Shown in pieces: positions 27,736 to 36,577 of a stretch of DNA of 64,000 nucleotides. The number at the start of each line of letters is the position of its first letter. Positions within the stretch are counted from its first letter, which is position 1. The position numbers and the translations under genes are program-made. Under the pieces are notes generated by a model, which worked only from the letters and a program-made list of their open reading frames with translations, was not told the origin of the DNA and ran no database searches. This stretch comes from DAOSXA01 sp964526835 (lineage in GTDB: Bacteria > Zixibacteria > MSB-5A5 > GN15 > FEB-12): NCBI GenBank assembly GCA_964526835.1, contig CAZGMK010000005.1, positions 62,001 through 126,000 of the forward strand, in the 5' to 3' direction.

Positions 27736-28758
27736 ATGAGATTCGCCGCCGCTGAAAACCTGGTTCTGCTGATCGCCGTGGCCGTTCTGGGCGCCCTGGC
27801 CTGGTGGGCGCTGGCCCGCAAGAAGAGGCTGCTGGCCAGGTTCGGAGACCTGCCGCTGATCCTGAAGGTCTCGCCGCATATATCGTTTGCGCGTCAGCGG
27901 ACCAAGATAGCGCTGATGGTGCTGGGTCTGGTCTTCGTGGTGGTGGCATTGGCGCGTCTGCAATTCGGGACCCACCTGGAACTGATGAAGCGCGAGGGGA
28001 TTGACCTGGTGGTCGCGATGGACCTGTCGCAGTCGATGCTCGCCACCGACATGAAACCGAACCGGATGGAGAAGGCCAAACAGCAACTCCGGGGCATCAT
28101 CGATCGCCTCAAGGGGGACCGCATCGGCCTGGTGGCGTTCGCCGGGGAGGCGTTCATACAGTGTCCGCTGACCCTCGACTATTCGGCGGCCCGTTTCCTG
28201 CTCGGGGCTATGGACCAGCACGCGGTCAGTGTTCAGGGGACCTCTCTGGCTCAGGCCATCGAGAAGGCCACGAGCATGTTCAGCAAACAGGAGAAAAAGC
28301 ACAAGGTGATTCTGCTGCTCACCGATGGAGAGGATCACGGCGGTGGCGCGGTGGCGGCGGCCGAGTCCGCTCGCGAGGATGGGGTCAGGATATACACAGT
28401 GGGTATTGGCTCCCCCGGCGGCGAGCCGATTCCGATTCTGGATCGAAATGGAAACCAGGTAGGCTTCAAAAAGGACGCCTCCGGCGAAGTAATTGTCACC
28501 AAGCTGGATGAGGCCACGCTCCAGAAAGTGGCTCTGGCCACGGGCGGTAAGTACTATCACGCCACAGCAGGCGAGATGGAGCTGGACCGTATTTTCGATG
28601 AGATCGGTCAGATGGAGAAGAAGGAGCTCGAAGGCAGCCTGGTTACCCGCTACGACGATCGCTACCAGTGGCCTCTGCTGCTGGCCCTGCTGCTGCTGGT
28701 GGGGGAGTTCTTCGTGGCGGAGCGGAAAAAGCGAACTACGGGTGACGACCATGCGTAG
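27736..28758 (+). CDS. batB: BatB-type von Willebrand A membrane protein
   Basis: Paralogue of the preceding gene, 340 residues, with membrane helices at about 8-26 and 56-73, a VWA domain with MIDAS motif DLSQS (Asp96, Ser98, Ser100) and the TDGEDHGGG block near 197, and a last helix (WPLLLALLLLVGEFFV). It overlaps batC by eight bases. Together with BatA it probably forms the core of the membrane complex served by MoxR. Confidence 0.85.
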   Translation: MRFAAAENLVLLIAVAVLGALAWWALARKKRLLARFGDLPLILKVSPHISFARQRTKIALMVLGLVFVVVALARLQFGTHLELMKREGIDLVVAMDLSQSMLATDMKPNRMEKAKQQLRGIIDRLKGDRIGLVAFAGEAFIQCPLTLDYSAARFLLGAMDQHAVSVQGTSLAQAIEKATSMFSKQEKKHKVILLLTDGEDHGGGAVAAAESAREDGVRIYTVGIGSPGGEPIPILDRNGNQVGFKKDASGEVIVTKLDEATLQKVALATGGKYYHATAGEMELDRIFDEIGQMEKKELEGSLVTRYDDRYQWPLLLALLLLVGEFFVAERKKRTTGDDHA

Positions 28759-29557
28759 ATTAGGTATGCCGAGGGTAGTACAGATCATCGTGGCTCTAAT
28801 GCTTGTGTCGGTGCCGGTTGGGGCGGAGGACTTTGTTGATCTGGTGCGTCAGGGGAACTACGCCTATCGTTCCAATGACTACGACAAAGCCCTGGAGTAC
28901 TACCATCGTGCGGAGACCCAACTGCCGGAATCGCCCGAACTCGAATACAACATGGGCGCGGCGCTTCATCAGCGAGAATCCTATGAGGAGGCTGTTGAGC
29001 GCTACACTCGGGCGCTCAATACGCAGGACATCCAGCAGGAGGCGCGAGCCCACTACAATCTGGGCAACACGTACTTCCGGATGGGTGAGTACCAAAAAGC
29101 CATCGAAAGCTATCAGAATACACTTGAAATCAACCCCGAGGATGTCGACGCCAAGTACAACCTTGAGCTGGCCAGGCGCAAGCTCAAGGAGCAGTTGGAA
29201 TCGCAGCAACAGCAGCCCCAGCAGCAACAGAAGCAACAGCAGCAGGATCAACAGCCACAGGAACAGGAGCAGGACCAGCAGCAGGGGCAACAGCCACCCG
29301 ACGACCAGCGGCAGCAAGAGCAACAGCAACAACAACAGGGCGACGAAGAGCAAGAACAACAGGAGCAGCAGACTGAACCGGGTGAAGACCAGGAGAAAGA
29401 GCAGCCACAGGACCGGCCCCAGACGCAGGAGCAAGAGATCAGCAGGGAGGAGGCCAGGAGGATTCTTGATGCGTTGCGAGACGACGAGGAACAGATACAA
29501 AAGCAGGTACAGCGTCGCCAGGTGCAGAGCAGCGGTTATTCCGGAAAGGACTGGTGA
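28751..29557 (+). CDS. batC: BatC-type TPR protein with long glutamine-rich tail
   Basis: 268 residues. A signal peptide (about 1-25) is followed by three TPR units (NYAYRSNDYDKALEYYHRA, YNMGAALHQRESYEEAVERY, YNLGNTYFRMGEYQKAIESY). From about residue 151 to 225 the sequence is almost only Gln with Glu, Asp and Pro, encoded by mixed CAG and CAA. A short helical end (SREEARRILDALRDDEE) matches the C-terminal part of BatC proteins. ATG 28751 was chosen because the signal peptide starts there; an open frame upstream lies over batB. The exported TPR domain probably docks the other Bat proteins. Confidence 0.82.
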   Translation: MRRLGMPRVVQIIVALMLVSVPVGAEDFVDLVRQGNYAYRSNDYDKALEYYHRAETQLPESPELEYNMGAALHQRESYEEAVERYTRALNTQDIQQEARAHYNLGNTYFRMGEYQKAIESYQNTLEINPEDVDAKYNLELARRKLKEQLESQQQQPQQQQKQQQQDQQPQEQEQDQQQGQQPPDDQRQQEQQQQQQGDEEQEQQEQQTEPGEDQEKEQPQDRPQTQEQEISREEARRILDALRDDEEQIQKQVQRRQVQSSGYSGKDW

Positions 29558-29563
29558 GCCAAT

Positions 29564-31381
29564 ATGCGTCGGAAACTTGCGCCAGCTGTACTGATGATGC
29601 TCGTCAGCCTGGTCGTGACCATTTCGTCACAGGGGCGCGCCAGTGACGATGAGATAACCGTGCATGTCTCTTTGAATCGCGACAAGATCGGCCTTGACGA
29701 GTCGGCGATACTGGAAGTCACGGTATCCGGTCCGGCCCAGAACCTGCCGGAGCCGCAGATTCCGACGCTGTCGGCATTCGAGATCTACTCACAGGGGCGC
29801 TCCAGCAATATCAGTATCGTCAATGGGCAGGTCGAGGCTTCAGTAACTCACCGGTACATGCTGGTTCCCCAGAAGACCGGCACGTTTCCGCTGGATCGGA
29901 TCGGTGTTGTCCATAACAACCGGCGTTTCAACGGCAACAGTGTAGAGTTGACTGTGGTCGACGCCGGCGCCGCACCTGATGCGCTATCCGATCAGATGGA
30001 AGATGCCGGGGGCGGCAGTCGGGACTACCTGTTGCAGGCATCGGTTGACAATGAGAATCCGTATGTGGGTCAGCAGGTCACGCTAACGCTGCGCTTGCTT
30101 GTCGCCGTCCGATACTATGGTAGCCCGGAGCTGTCCGAGCCCAAGACCACCGGTTTCTGGACTGAGGTGATCGGTACCAAGACACCTTACTTCCAGACCA
30201 TCAATAACCGTCGCTACAAGGTCATCGAACGCAAGTACGCTCTGTTTCCCACTCAGGCCGGCGATCTGACCATCGGATCGGCGTCGATTACTATTACGGT
30301 GGCCGACCAGTCCAGCCGGCGACGAGATCCTTTTGGGTCGTTCGGCAGCCTCTTCGGGCAGGGACGCGACGTTACGGTGCGCAGCAAGCCTGTCACGATT
30401 CGAGCACGCTCGTTGCCGACAGCCAAGCGCCCGGAGAGCTTTACAGGCAGCATCGGCCAGTATCAGATGCGGGTTACCGCGGACAAGCGTGAGGTCGAGG
30501 TGAACGACGCGGTTACTGTCAGCATCGTAGTTCACGGCACCGGCAATATCAAGTCGGTCGCCGAGCCGGTCATTCCCGAATCGGATGAGTTCCGGGTATA
30601 TCGATCTTCTTCCAACGAGAAGGCTGTTGTCCAGAACGATAAGCTCGGCGGGACCAAAACCTTTGAGGAAGTCTTTATCCCGCGCCGCCCCGGGACCCTG
30701 GAGATCCCCGCTCTAACCTTTACCTATTTCGATCCTGTGGCCAGTGTCTACAAGACAGAGCGATCCCGCCCGATCAGACTCAAAGTACTGCGGCCGGAGG
30801 GCTACGTGGCCGATGCCGATGTCCCATACCGGCCGCCGTCCATGAGCATAGGCGCCGATGCGCGGGATATTCGTCATATCAAGAGCCGGCCGGGCGATAT
30901 GCAGCCGTGGGGCCGGGTTATCCTGCTCAGCCCGGTTTTTTTGGCGGCAAACGGTATTCCCATAGTCCTTGTGGCCGGGCTCATTGTCTGGCAACGGCGC
31001 AAACGTCGTATGGAGGGTGACGCCGGACTGGCTCGCTCTCGAACGGCCTCCCGGATGGCTCGAAAGCGGCTGGCCCATGCCCGCAGCCTGGCCCGGGTCG
31101 ACCAGGCCGAGGCCTTCTTCACCGAAGTCTCACAGGCCGTGACCGCGTATCTGGCCGATAAGCTCAATATCAGTCCGCATGGGCTTACTGAAGAACGCAT
31201 CGCCGAGTTGCTGAGCCAGGGGGGCGCCGATGACGAGCTGGTCGACAATGCCCTCGATCTTCTCGAACGCTGCAACTTCGCGCGCTTCGCACCGTCATCG
31301 GTGACCGACGACGATATCGCGCGGGCCCTCCACCAGGCCGAGCAGGTTATGGTCCGCATGGAAGGAGTCAGGTTTGCATAG
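29564..31381 (+). CDS. batD: BatD oxygen-tolerance family membrane protein, third BatD-like
   Basis: 605 residues, the full BatD length. A signal peptide (about 1-27) leads into three tandem immunoglobulin-like exported domains (openers at VHVSLNRDKIGLDESAILEV, LLQASVDNENPYVGQQVTLTL and MRVTADKREVEVNDAVTV). A membrane helix at about 449-468 and a cytosolic tail (FFTEVSQAVTAYLADKL, LTEERIAELL) follow. The tail is homologous in pattern to those of the two shorter BatD-like proteins upstream. It overlaps batE by eight bases. Confidence 0.87.
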   Translation: MRRKLAPAVLMMLVSLVVTISSQGRASDDEITVHVSLNRDKIGLDESAILEVTVSGPAQNLPEPQIPTLSAFEIYSQGRSSNISIVNGQVEASVTHRYMLVPQKTGTFPLDRIGVVHNNRRFNGNSVELTVVDAGAAPDALSDQMEDAGGGSRDYLLQASVDNENPYVGQQVTLTLRLLVAVRYYGSPELSEPKTTGFWTEVIGTKTPYFQTINNRRYKVIERKYALFPTQAGDLTIGSASITITVADQSSRRRDPFGSFGSLFGQGRDVTVRSKPVTIRARSLPTAKRPESFTGSIGQYQMRVTADKREVEVNDAVTVSIVVHGTGNIKSVAEPVIPESDEFRVYRSSSNEKAVVQNDKLGGTKTFEEVFIPRRPGTLEIPALTFTYFDPVASVYKTERSRPIRLKVLRPEGYVADADVPYRPPSMSIGADARDIRHIKSRPGDMQPWGRVILLSPVFLAANGIPIVLVAGLIVWQRRKRRMEGDAGLARSRTASRMARKRLAHARSLARVDQAEAFFTEVSQAVTAYLADKLNISPHGLTEERIAELLSQGGADDELVDNALDLLERCNFARFAPSSVTDDDIARALHQAEQVMVRMEGVRFA

Positions 31382-32129
31382 AGCTGTGTGCATACTCTGC
31401 ATTGTGGCCATGATCGGGCCGGTCTCTGCGGCCGGCCAGGAGTGGCGCGAGGAGTTCGCTCAGGGCAACAAGTTCTACGAGGACAGGGACTATGAGAGCG
31501 CCATTCGCATGTACCGCGCGGTTCTCGATCAGGGCGTCGAATCGGCCGAAGTGCACTTTAATCTGGGCAACGCCTATTTCAAGGCCGGCGATCTCGGAAG
31601 AGCCGTGCTGTCCTACCTGCGGGCGCAGCGGCTCGATCCGGCCGACGACGATATCAGGGCCAACCTCGATTTCGCCCGACGGTTCTCATCGGTGCAGATG
31701 GAAGGCGTACGCCTTAACCCCATCGACGCCTTCATGGAATCGCTGGTTGGACCCTTTCGCCTGAGCCTGCTGGCCTGGACGTCATCGGCGCTGTTCATGC
31801 TGTTTCTGATCGCTGTGACCCTGCGGTGGGCGTTCTTGATGTCGACAACCTGGGTTCGGTCGCTGCTGGTCGTTTCACTGATTCTGCTGGTCGCGACCGG
31901 GAGTCTCACTACCTATAAGTATCGCCATGACTACCTTACGCGCCGCGCGGTCGTCATCGCCGAGGACAGCCCGGTCTACACCGGGCCGTCTGAGAAGTCG
32001 GATCTGGAGATGCAGGGCGCGCCCGGCCTCGTAGTGGAGATCATCGACGAGACCGATAGTCACTTCGAGGTCCTGTTCGAGAATAAGCGACGAGGCTGGA
32101 TCGCCAGGGATCTCGTCGCGGTCGTTTGA
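31374..32129 (+). CDS. batE: BatE-type TPR and SH3 membrane protein
   Basis: 251 residues: signal peptide, two TPR repeats (GNKFYEDRDYESAIRMYRAV, HFNLGNAYFKAGDLGRAVLSY), two membrane helices (about 128-148 and 156-177) and a C-terminal bacterial SH3 domain (VYTGPSEKSD to RRGWIARDLV). TPR plus SH3 is the BatE architecture. The start is TTG 31374, seven bases after AAGGAG and inside the end of batD. It ends the operon; the next gene has its own promoter. Confidence 0.83.
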   Translation: MHRAVCILCIVAMIGPVSAAGQEWREEFAQGNKFYEDRDYESAIRMYRAVLDQGVESAEVHFNLGNAYFKAGDLGRAVLSYLRAQRLDPADDDIRANLDFARRFSSVQMEGVRLNPIDAFMESLVGPFRLSLLAWTSSALFMLFLIAVTLRWAFLMSTTWVRSLLVVSLILLVATGSLTTYKYRHDYLTRRAVVIAEDSPVYTGPSEKSDLEMQGAPGLVVEIIDETDSHFEVLFENKRRGWIARDLVAVV

Positions 32130-32165
32130 CCACTCGACCGTCGGATTGTCCGGGCCTGTATTTGT

Positions 32166-32194
32166 TTGACACCTGTTGAACTCGATTCTATCTT
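32166..32194 (+). promoter_or_regulatory. Sigma70-type promoter for the UPF0104 gene
   Basis: TTGACA at 32166-32171, a 17-base spacer and TATCTT at 32189-32194, in the 99-base gap after batE and about 35 bases before the next start codon. The -35 box is perfect and the -10 box matches at four of six positions. Confidence 0.6.
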
Positions 32195-32228
32195 CATTCG
32201 AATGAGAGAGCCGGGCTGAAGCACGCCT

Positions 32229-33284
32229 ATGAAGCGGTTTTGGAAAAGAAAGCGATTCTGGGGCAGCCTGATCGCGGTTGCTCTGCTGGCGTATTGCGTC
32301 AAGGACATTCGCTGGACCGACCTGGAGCGAATGGTCTCCCGACTTGATCTTCGCTACCTGATACCGTCAATCCTCTGCGGCTACGTCTTCGTGCTGGCCA
32401 AGGCCCAGCGCTGGCGCCTCCTGGTATCTCCCACCAAGAGAATCCCATTCCGTCGCCTGGTGTCGGTATATGCGGCGGGCCAGGTGATTAATATCGCCAT
32501 GCCCGCGCTAACCGGGCAGATCGGGCGCATGATTCTCTTTTCTCGCTACGAGGGACTGAGGAAGACATTTGTCTTTTCGACCATTGTGCTGGAGGTGCTA
32601 TTCGATGCCGTCAGTCTGGTGGTATTCCTGCTTCTCACCTCGCTGGCATTCGTGTTTCCGGAGCAGTATCGCTCACTGAGCATCGTGGTGGCTTCACTGA
32701 CGCTGCTGGTGCTTATCCTGCTCTACCTGATCCTCCATTATCGGGTTCAGCTCGAAAGCGTGGGGCGTCGGCGACTGCGCGATCGCTGGCCGGGAACCTA
32801 CGTCACGTTGACTAAGTTCATCCGTTCTTTCACCAAGGGTATAGAGACTCTACGATCGACCCAGCATTCCTGCGTTGCCCTCGCGCTCTCGTTTCTGGTC
32901 TGGATCAGCCATGTGCTGGTAATACACTTCCTTCTCCTGTCCTTCGGTTACAAGCTGCCGTTGGTTGCTGCTGCTTCGGTGATGATCATCAATACTCTTG
33001 CCCTTATGATCCCCATTACTCCCGGCAATGCCGGCACCTTCGAGGTGGCTGTGAGTGCATCTCTGATGGCTTTCTCCGTCGGGCGTTCCGACGCCGTCCT
33101 CCTGGCCGTCGCCCTTCACATGCTGGACCTGCTGCCGGTGATCACTCTCGGCGCCGGATTTCTGCGGGCGGAGAAAGACTCCATCCGTCGGCTCAAAGAC
33201 CGGGATCAGTCCGATGCCTTCAACGACGATTCCGATGCCGAAGAGTCGCATCACGTGATGGTGGAACAGCAGGGCCGGGTTTAA
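32229..33284 (+). CDS. UPF0104 / lysylphosphatidylglycerol synthase-type transmembrane protein
   Basis: 351 residues with seven or eight hydrophobic helices. The pattern is that of PF03706 (LPG_synthase_TM): RWRLLVSPTK near 58, a conserved small-residue segment INIAMPALTGQIGR near 88, and MIPITPGNAGTFE near 260. Family members include the flippase half of MprF and many stand-alone proteins proposed to move lipid or isoprenoid-linked substrates. No catalytic synthase domain is fused here. The C-terminal 35 residues are charged and cytosolic. Confidence 0.85.
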   Translation: MKRFWKRKRFWGSLIAVALLAYCVKDIRWTDLERMVSRLDLRYLIPSILCGYVFVLAKAQRWRLLVSPTKRIPFRRLVSVYAAGQVINIAMPALTGQIGRMILFSRYEGLRKTFVFSTIVLEVLFDAVSLVVFLLLTSLAFVFPEQYRSLSIVVASLTLLVLILLYLILHYRVQLESVGRRRLRDRWPGTYVTLTKFIRSFTKGIETLRSTQHSCVALALSFLVWISHVLVIHFLLLSFGYKLPLVAAASVMIINTLALMIPITPGNAGTFEVAVSASLMAFSVGRSDAVLLAVALHMLDLLPVITLGAGFLRAEKDSIRRLKDRDQSDAFNDDSDAEESHHVMVEQQGRV

Positions 33285-33516
33285 GTGGTCGCTCGCGCGA
33301 CCGGGCCTGTCGATTGATATCGGATGCCTCGTTGACGCGGCCGGGATAGCCCGGCAGCCGATACGCAACATTTCTTGAAGGCTGGCGTAATTACTCCTTG
33401 ACATTTTGCTGGTTTGGCCCTTCTTGCACGCCCGTGAGGCGGTTTACTACGATACCTACCGCCCGGTATGTGAACAGCGGACCAGCGGCTTGACAGGACC
33501 TGGAGGTTGCCCGGGG
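33285..33516. other. Regulatory region of the TetR-efflux operon
   Basis: A gap of 232 bases without a gene. A candidate promoter is TTGCAC (33424-33429), an 18-base spacer and TACGAT (33448-33453). The -10 box lies between the arms of an inverted repeat, GGCGGT (33438-33443) and ACCGCC (33458-33463). Immediately downstream is a second repeat, TACCG-CC-CGGTA (33457-33468). A TTGACA at 33398-33403 has no good -10 partner. This layout suits autorepression by the TetR protein encoded next. Confidence 0.45.
33438..33468. promoter_or_regulatory. Candidate TetR operator (inverted repeats over the -10 box)
   Basis: GGCGGT and ACCGCC form a 6-base dyad separated by 14 bases, and TACCG/CGGTA a 5-base dyad separated by two. 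They overlap each other and straddle the proposed -10 box. Operators of TetR-family efflux regulators are usually palindromes of this size in this position. The assignment is inferred. Confidence 0.4.
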
Positions 33517-34197
33517 ATGGCCCGAAAAAAGAGCAAAATCAAACAGAGTCCGAAGCTGCCGGCCAAGGAACGTAAGCGTCAGTTGCTGCAGGCAGCCAGG
33601 AGGCTGTTCGTGGCGAAAGGCTACCGGGGAACGAGCATCAATGAGATTGCTTCCGAGGCCGGCGTCACCAAAGGGGCGGTTTACTTTCACTTCCACAGCA
33701 AGGAAGATATCCTTCTCGGTTTGGTCCGGCATATATTCGACGGTTTGGAGGATCGCTTCCGCGAGGAGCACTTCGATCGGTTGTCACCGGTCGAGATGTT
33801 CCGTCGGACGTTGGGCATGCACCTGGAGTGCTGCGCCGCCCGCGAGGTGGAGGCTGTCGATTTGTGGATTCAGGCGTGGCGAGTTCCGCGGATCAAGCGC
33901 TTAATCACGCGTCGCCTGAACAAGGTGCGCAAGAACCTGCTTGAGCACACCGACCTGTCGGGACTTCCTCCGAGAATAGACCGAGAAGCGGTCATTGTCT
34001 TTCTGTTAGCCGCGGCCGACGGGTTAGCCTCGATTGCTGTTGCTACTCCCAAGGCTGTAAACCGCTCCGCCCAAGTCGCCCTGGTGGAGTATCTGTTCAA
34101 CTCTGCCGAGAAGAACGTGGAGGGCGCCGGAAAGGCGCGGCGTGCTGGTTCCGGCTCAAGAACAAGAAGAAACGAAGGGAGAGATCCCGAGGCATGA
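33517..34197 (+). CDS. TetR-family transcriptional regulator of the adjacent RND pump
   Basis: 226 residues. The N-terminal TetR DNA-binding domain is clear: LLQAARRLFVAKGYRGTSINEIASEAGVTKGAVYFHFHSKEDIL at about 23-66, with the recognition helix near 50-60. The C-terminal helical domain binds an unknown ligand. ATG 33517 follows GGAGG at 33502 by about ten bases; an open frame extends upstream but has no family similarity. The last codon overlaps the TolC gene (ATGA), so regulator and pump are one operon. Repression of its own operon is expected. Confidence 0.9.
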   Translation: MARKKSKIKQSPKLPAKERKRQLLQAARRLFVAKGYRGTSINEIASEAGVTKGAVYFHFHSKEDILLGLVRHIFDGLEDRFREEHFDRLSPVEMFRRTLGMHLECCAAREVEAVDLWIQAWRVPRIKRLITRRLNKVRKNLLEHTDLSGLPPRIDREAVIVFLLAAADGLASIAVATPKAVNRSAQVALVEYLFNSAEKNVEGAGKARRAGSGSRTRRNEGRDPEA

Positions 34198-35537
34198 TGA
34201 GATTGCTTACTTGCGCCGTATGGCCTCTGCTGGTCTGCATTTGCCTGGTTGATGGTTCTCGCGCAGCCACCCGCCTAACTGTGTCCGACGTCAATCGGCG
34301 GTCTCTGGAGCATAACCGCCAGTATCTGTCGACGTTGCAGGAGATCAAGAAGGCCGAAGGCGATGTCGGCCAGGCTCGGTCGGGCGCCCTGCCCAATATC
34401 AGCCTGAGTTCCGGGTACACCCATAACTTCAAGATCGCGACGGCCTTCATCGAGACACCCGACGGCGTGCAGGAATTCCAGTTCGGCTTCGGCAACAACT
34501 GGGAGGTGGCCCTGTCATTGCGCCAGGCGATTTTCGAGGGCGGCAAGGTCTGGACCGCTTATTCTATCGCCAAGCAGTACAAGAAGTACACCCAGGCCCT
34601 GGCCGATCAGGTGGCCGCGGGAGTGCTCTACCAAGGTGAGGTGCTCTTCTATCAGGTGATCCTGTCTCAAGCTCAACTGGCCGTGCTTCTGGATGCAATG
34701 AACACCTATACGCACAATGTCGAGGTGGTGGAACAGCTTCATTCGAAGGGTCTGGTGTCTCGTTTCGAGTTGCTCAGGGCGCGTACGGAACAGGCCAATC
34801 TCCGGCCGCAAATACTAAAGGCCGAGTCCGATGTCCGGCTGGCCGGAAAACGCCTCAAGTCATTCCTGGGCCTTCCGTTGAACGAAGAGATAGAGATCGA
34901 TGAGACAAGAGCCGATACATCCCTGGCCGGCTTGCCGGAGCTTCAGTGGTTTATCGATACCGCCGTGGTCGGCCGTCCTGAGATGCAGCAGTCCGAGCTC
35001 ATGGTCGACATGCGGGGAAAGGCCGTGACCGTCGCCCGCGCCGGGTACCTTCCGAATCTCTCAGCGATCTCGCAATACGCCTGGCAATCAAGCTCCGACG
35101 ACTTCAAACTGGACGATAACACAACGGAGTCGTTCACTGCGGGACTCCAACTCTCGTGGAATGTCTTCGATGGCGGCCGCACTCGCGGCGAAGTCGGCAA
35201 AGCGAAGGCTGAACTCCGCCAAGCCGAATTCAACCGCATGGATTTAACTGATCAGGTGACACTGGAGGTTGAGCAGGCTTACGATCGGCTACTGCAGGCC
35301 AAGAAGTCGATCGACATGCAGGGACAGACGATCGCCCAGGCTGAAGAGGGATTGCGCATCGCCAATCTCCGCTACGAGGCCGGCGAGGGGACGCTGCTGG
35401 AAGTGCTGTCGGCCCAGACCGCCCTGTCCGAAGCTCGTACTTCGCTGGAGGTGGCCCTGTTCTCTTTTCGAAATGCCAGGGCGAGCCTTCGCCAGGCGAC
35501 AACCGTGGATATCAATGAACTCCTGGGTGGACAATGA
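34194..35537 (+). CDS. TolC-family outer-membrane efflux channel
   Basis: 447 residues. The signal peptide (about 1-22) is followed by two OEP repeats made of long coiled coils with amphipathic strands. Diagnostic segments are LRQAIFEGGKVWTAYSIAK near 105, the matching LSWNVFDGGRTRGEVGKAKAEL near 320, and LRYEAGEGTLLEVLSAQTALSEAR near 390. It forms the trimeric exit duct for the RND pump encoded by the next two genes, with which it overlaps by four bases. Confidence 0.93.
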   Translation: MMRLLTCAVWPLLVCICLVDGSRAATRLTVSDVNRRSLEHNRQYLSTLQEIKKAEGDVGQARSGALPNISLSSGYTHNFKIATAFIETPDGVQEFQFGFGNNWEVALSLRQAIFEGGKVWTAYSIAKQYKKYTQALADQVAAGVLYQGEVLFYQVILSQAQLAVLLDAMNTYTHNVEVVEQLHSKGLVSRFELLRARTEQANLRPQILKAESDVRLAGKRLKSFLGLPLNEEIEIDETRADTSLAGLPELQWFIDTAVVGRPEMQQSELMVDMRGKAVTVARAGYLPNLSAISQYAWQSSSDDFKLDDNTTESFTAGLQLSWNVFDGGRTRGEVGKAKAELRQAEFNRMDLTDQVTLEVEQAYDRLLQAKKSIDMQGQTIAQAEEGLRIANLRYEAGEGTLLEVLSAQTALSEARTSLEVALFSFRNARASLRQATTVDINELLGGQ

Positions 35538-36577
35538 TGAAACCAGTAAGAGAAACCATTATTATTCTCCTCGCAGCGATCGGGTTCCTTATGAGTTCCT
35601 GCAGCCAGGAGGGAGTTGTTCCAAACGGGCGCCAGGCGATCCCGATCGAGGCAATGGTGGCCGGTGTGTCGGACGCCCGTCTGGCCCGTACCTTCTCCGG
35701 GTCGGTTGAGGGTGAGAAGCAGGCCGATATCTACGCCAAAATCGCGGAGGCGGTTCAGGGAGTGCACGTCGAAGAAGGGCATAGAGTAACTACCGGACAG
35801 GTCCTGATGTCGCTGGACAAAACCGGACCAACGTCGAACTATCGTTCCGCCGAATCGGTCTTCCGCAACGCCGAGAAGCAGTACGAGAAGATGAAGTTCC
35901 TCTATGAGCAGGGGGCCGTGAGTGAGGCGCAGTTCGATGCTGCTCAGACGGAATACGAGGTGTCCCGGGCCAACTTCGAGGCGGCGGCGCGTCTGGTCGA
36001 GGTCACCTCGCCCATAGACGGTATTGTAACCAGGCTCGAAGTCTCGCCCGGCGATTATCTCCATCAGGGTCAGAAGCTGGCCACCATCGCAGCCGTCGAG
36101 AAATTGAGGGTGAAGTTCTCGGTGAACTCCCGGGACATTGGATACATTGACGTTGGCGACAGCGTCGTAGTCCGGGCGGATGGCGCCGGCCCTTCAACGC
36201 CGGGTCGGGTCGTGCGTGTTTCACGCTCTGCTGATCCGGTCACCCGCGCTTTCCAGGCGGAGGTGCTGTTCCAAAACGAGGGTGGTTGGTATCGACCGGG
36301 TATGTTCGTGAGAGTATCAATAGTCCTTGAGCATCTGGAGGATGCAATTGTAGTCCCGCGCAAGTCGGTCATAACGCTCGACAATGAGCCCGTGATCTTC
36401 ACGGTTTTGGATACCGTTGCCCACCGGAGAGTAGTAACTCTCGGCCCCGAACTTGACGGCAGCGTCGTTATCGATTCCGGCATTACGCCCGGCGACACCG
36501 TGGTGACAGTCGGACAGAGCTATCTTGATGACGGCTACATTGTCAGAATCACCGCTGTGGAAGAGGCCGACCGATGA
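35534..36577 (+). CDS. RND efflux periplasmic adaptor lipoprotein (MFP family)
   Basis: 347 residues. The lipobox MSSC gives lipidated Cys23. Domain order follows AcrA/MexA: barrel-sandwich half (VHVEEGHRVTTGQVLMSLD near 77), a short helical hairpin, the second half (SPIDGIVTRLEVSPGDYLHQGQ near 157), beta-barrel and membrane-proximal domains. It links the RND transporter with the TolC channel. The hairpin is short, about 50 residues. It overlaps its neighbours on both sides by four bases. Confidence 0.93.
   Translation: MMKPVRETIIILLAAIGFLMSSCSQEGVVPNGRQAIPIEAMVAGVSDARLARTFSGSVEGEKQADIYAKIAEAVQGVHVEEGHRVTTGQVLMSLDKTGPTSNYRSAESVFRNAEKQYEKMKFLYEQGAVSEAQFDAAQTEYEVSRANFEAAARLVEVTSPIDGIVTRLEVSPGDYLHQGQKLATIAAVEKLRVKFSVNSRDIGYIDVGDSVVVRADGAGPSTPGRVVRVSRSADPVTRAFQAEVLFQNEGGWYRPGMFVRVSIVLEHLEDAIVVPRKSVITLDNEPVIFTVLDTVAHRRVVTLGPELDGSVVIDSGITPGDTVVTVGQSYLDDGYIVRITAVEEADR

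Noticed and set aside
28796..29500. A leucine-rich minus-strand frame resembling membrane helices
   Set aside because: It is the complement of the BatC glutamine tract: CAG/CAA reads as CTG/TTG.
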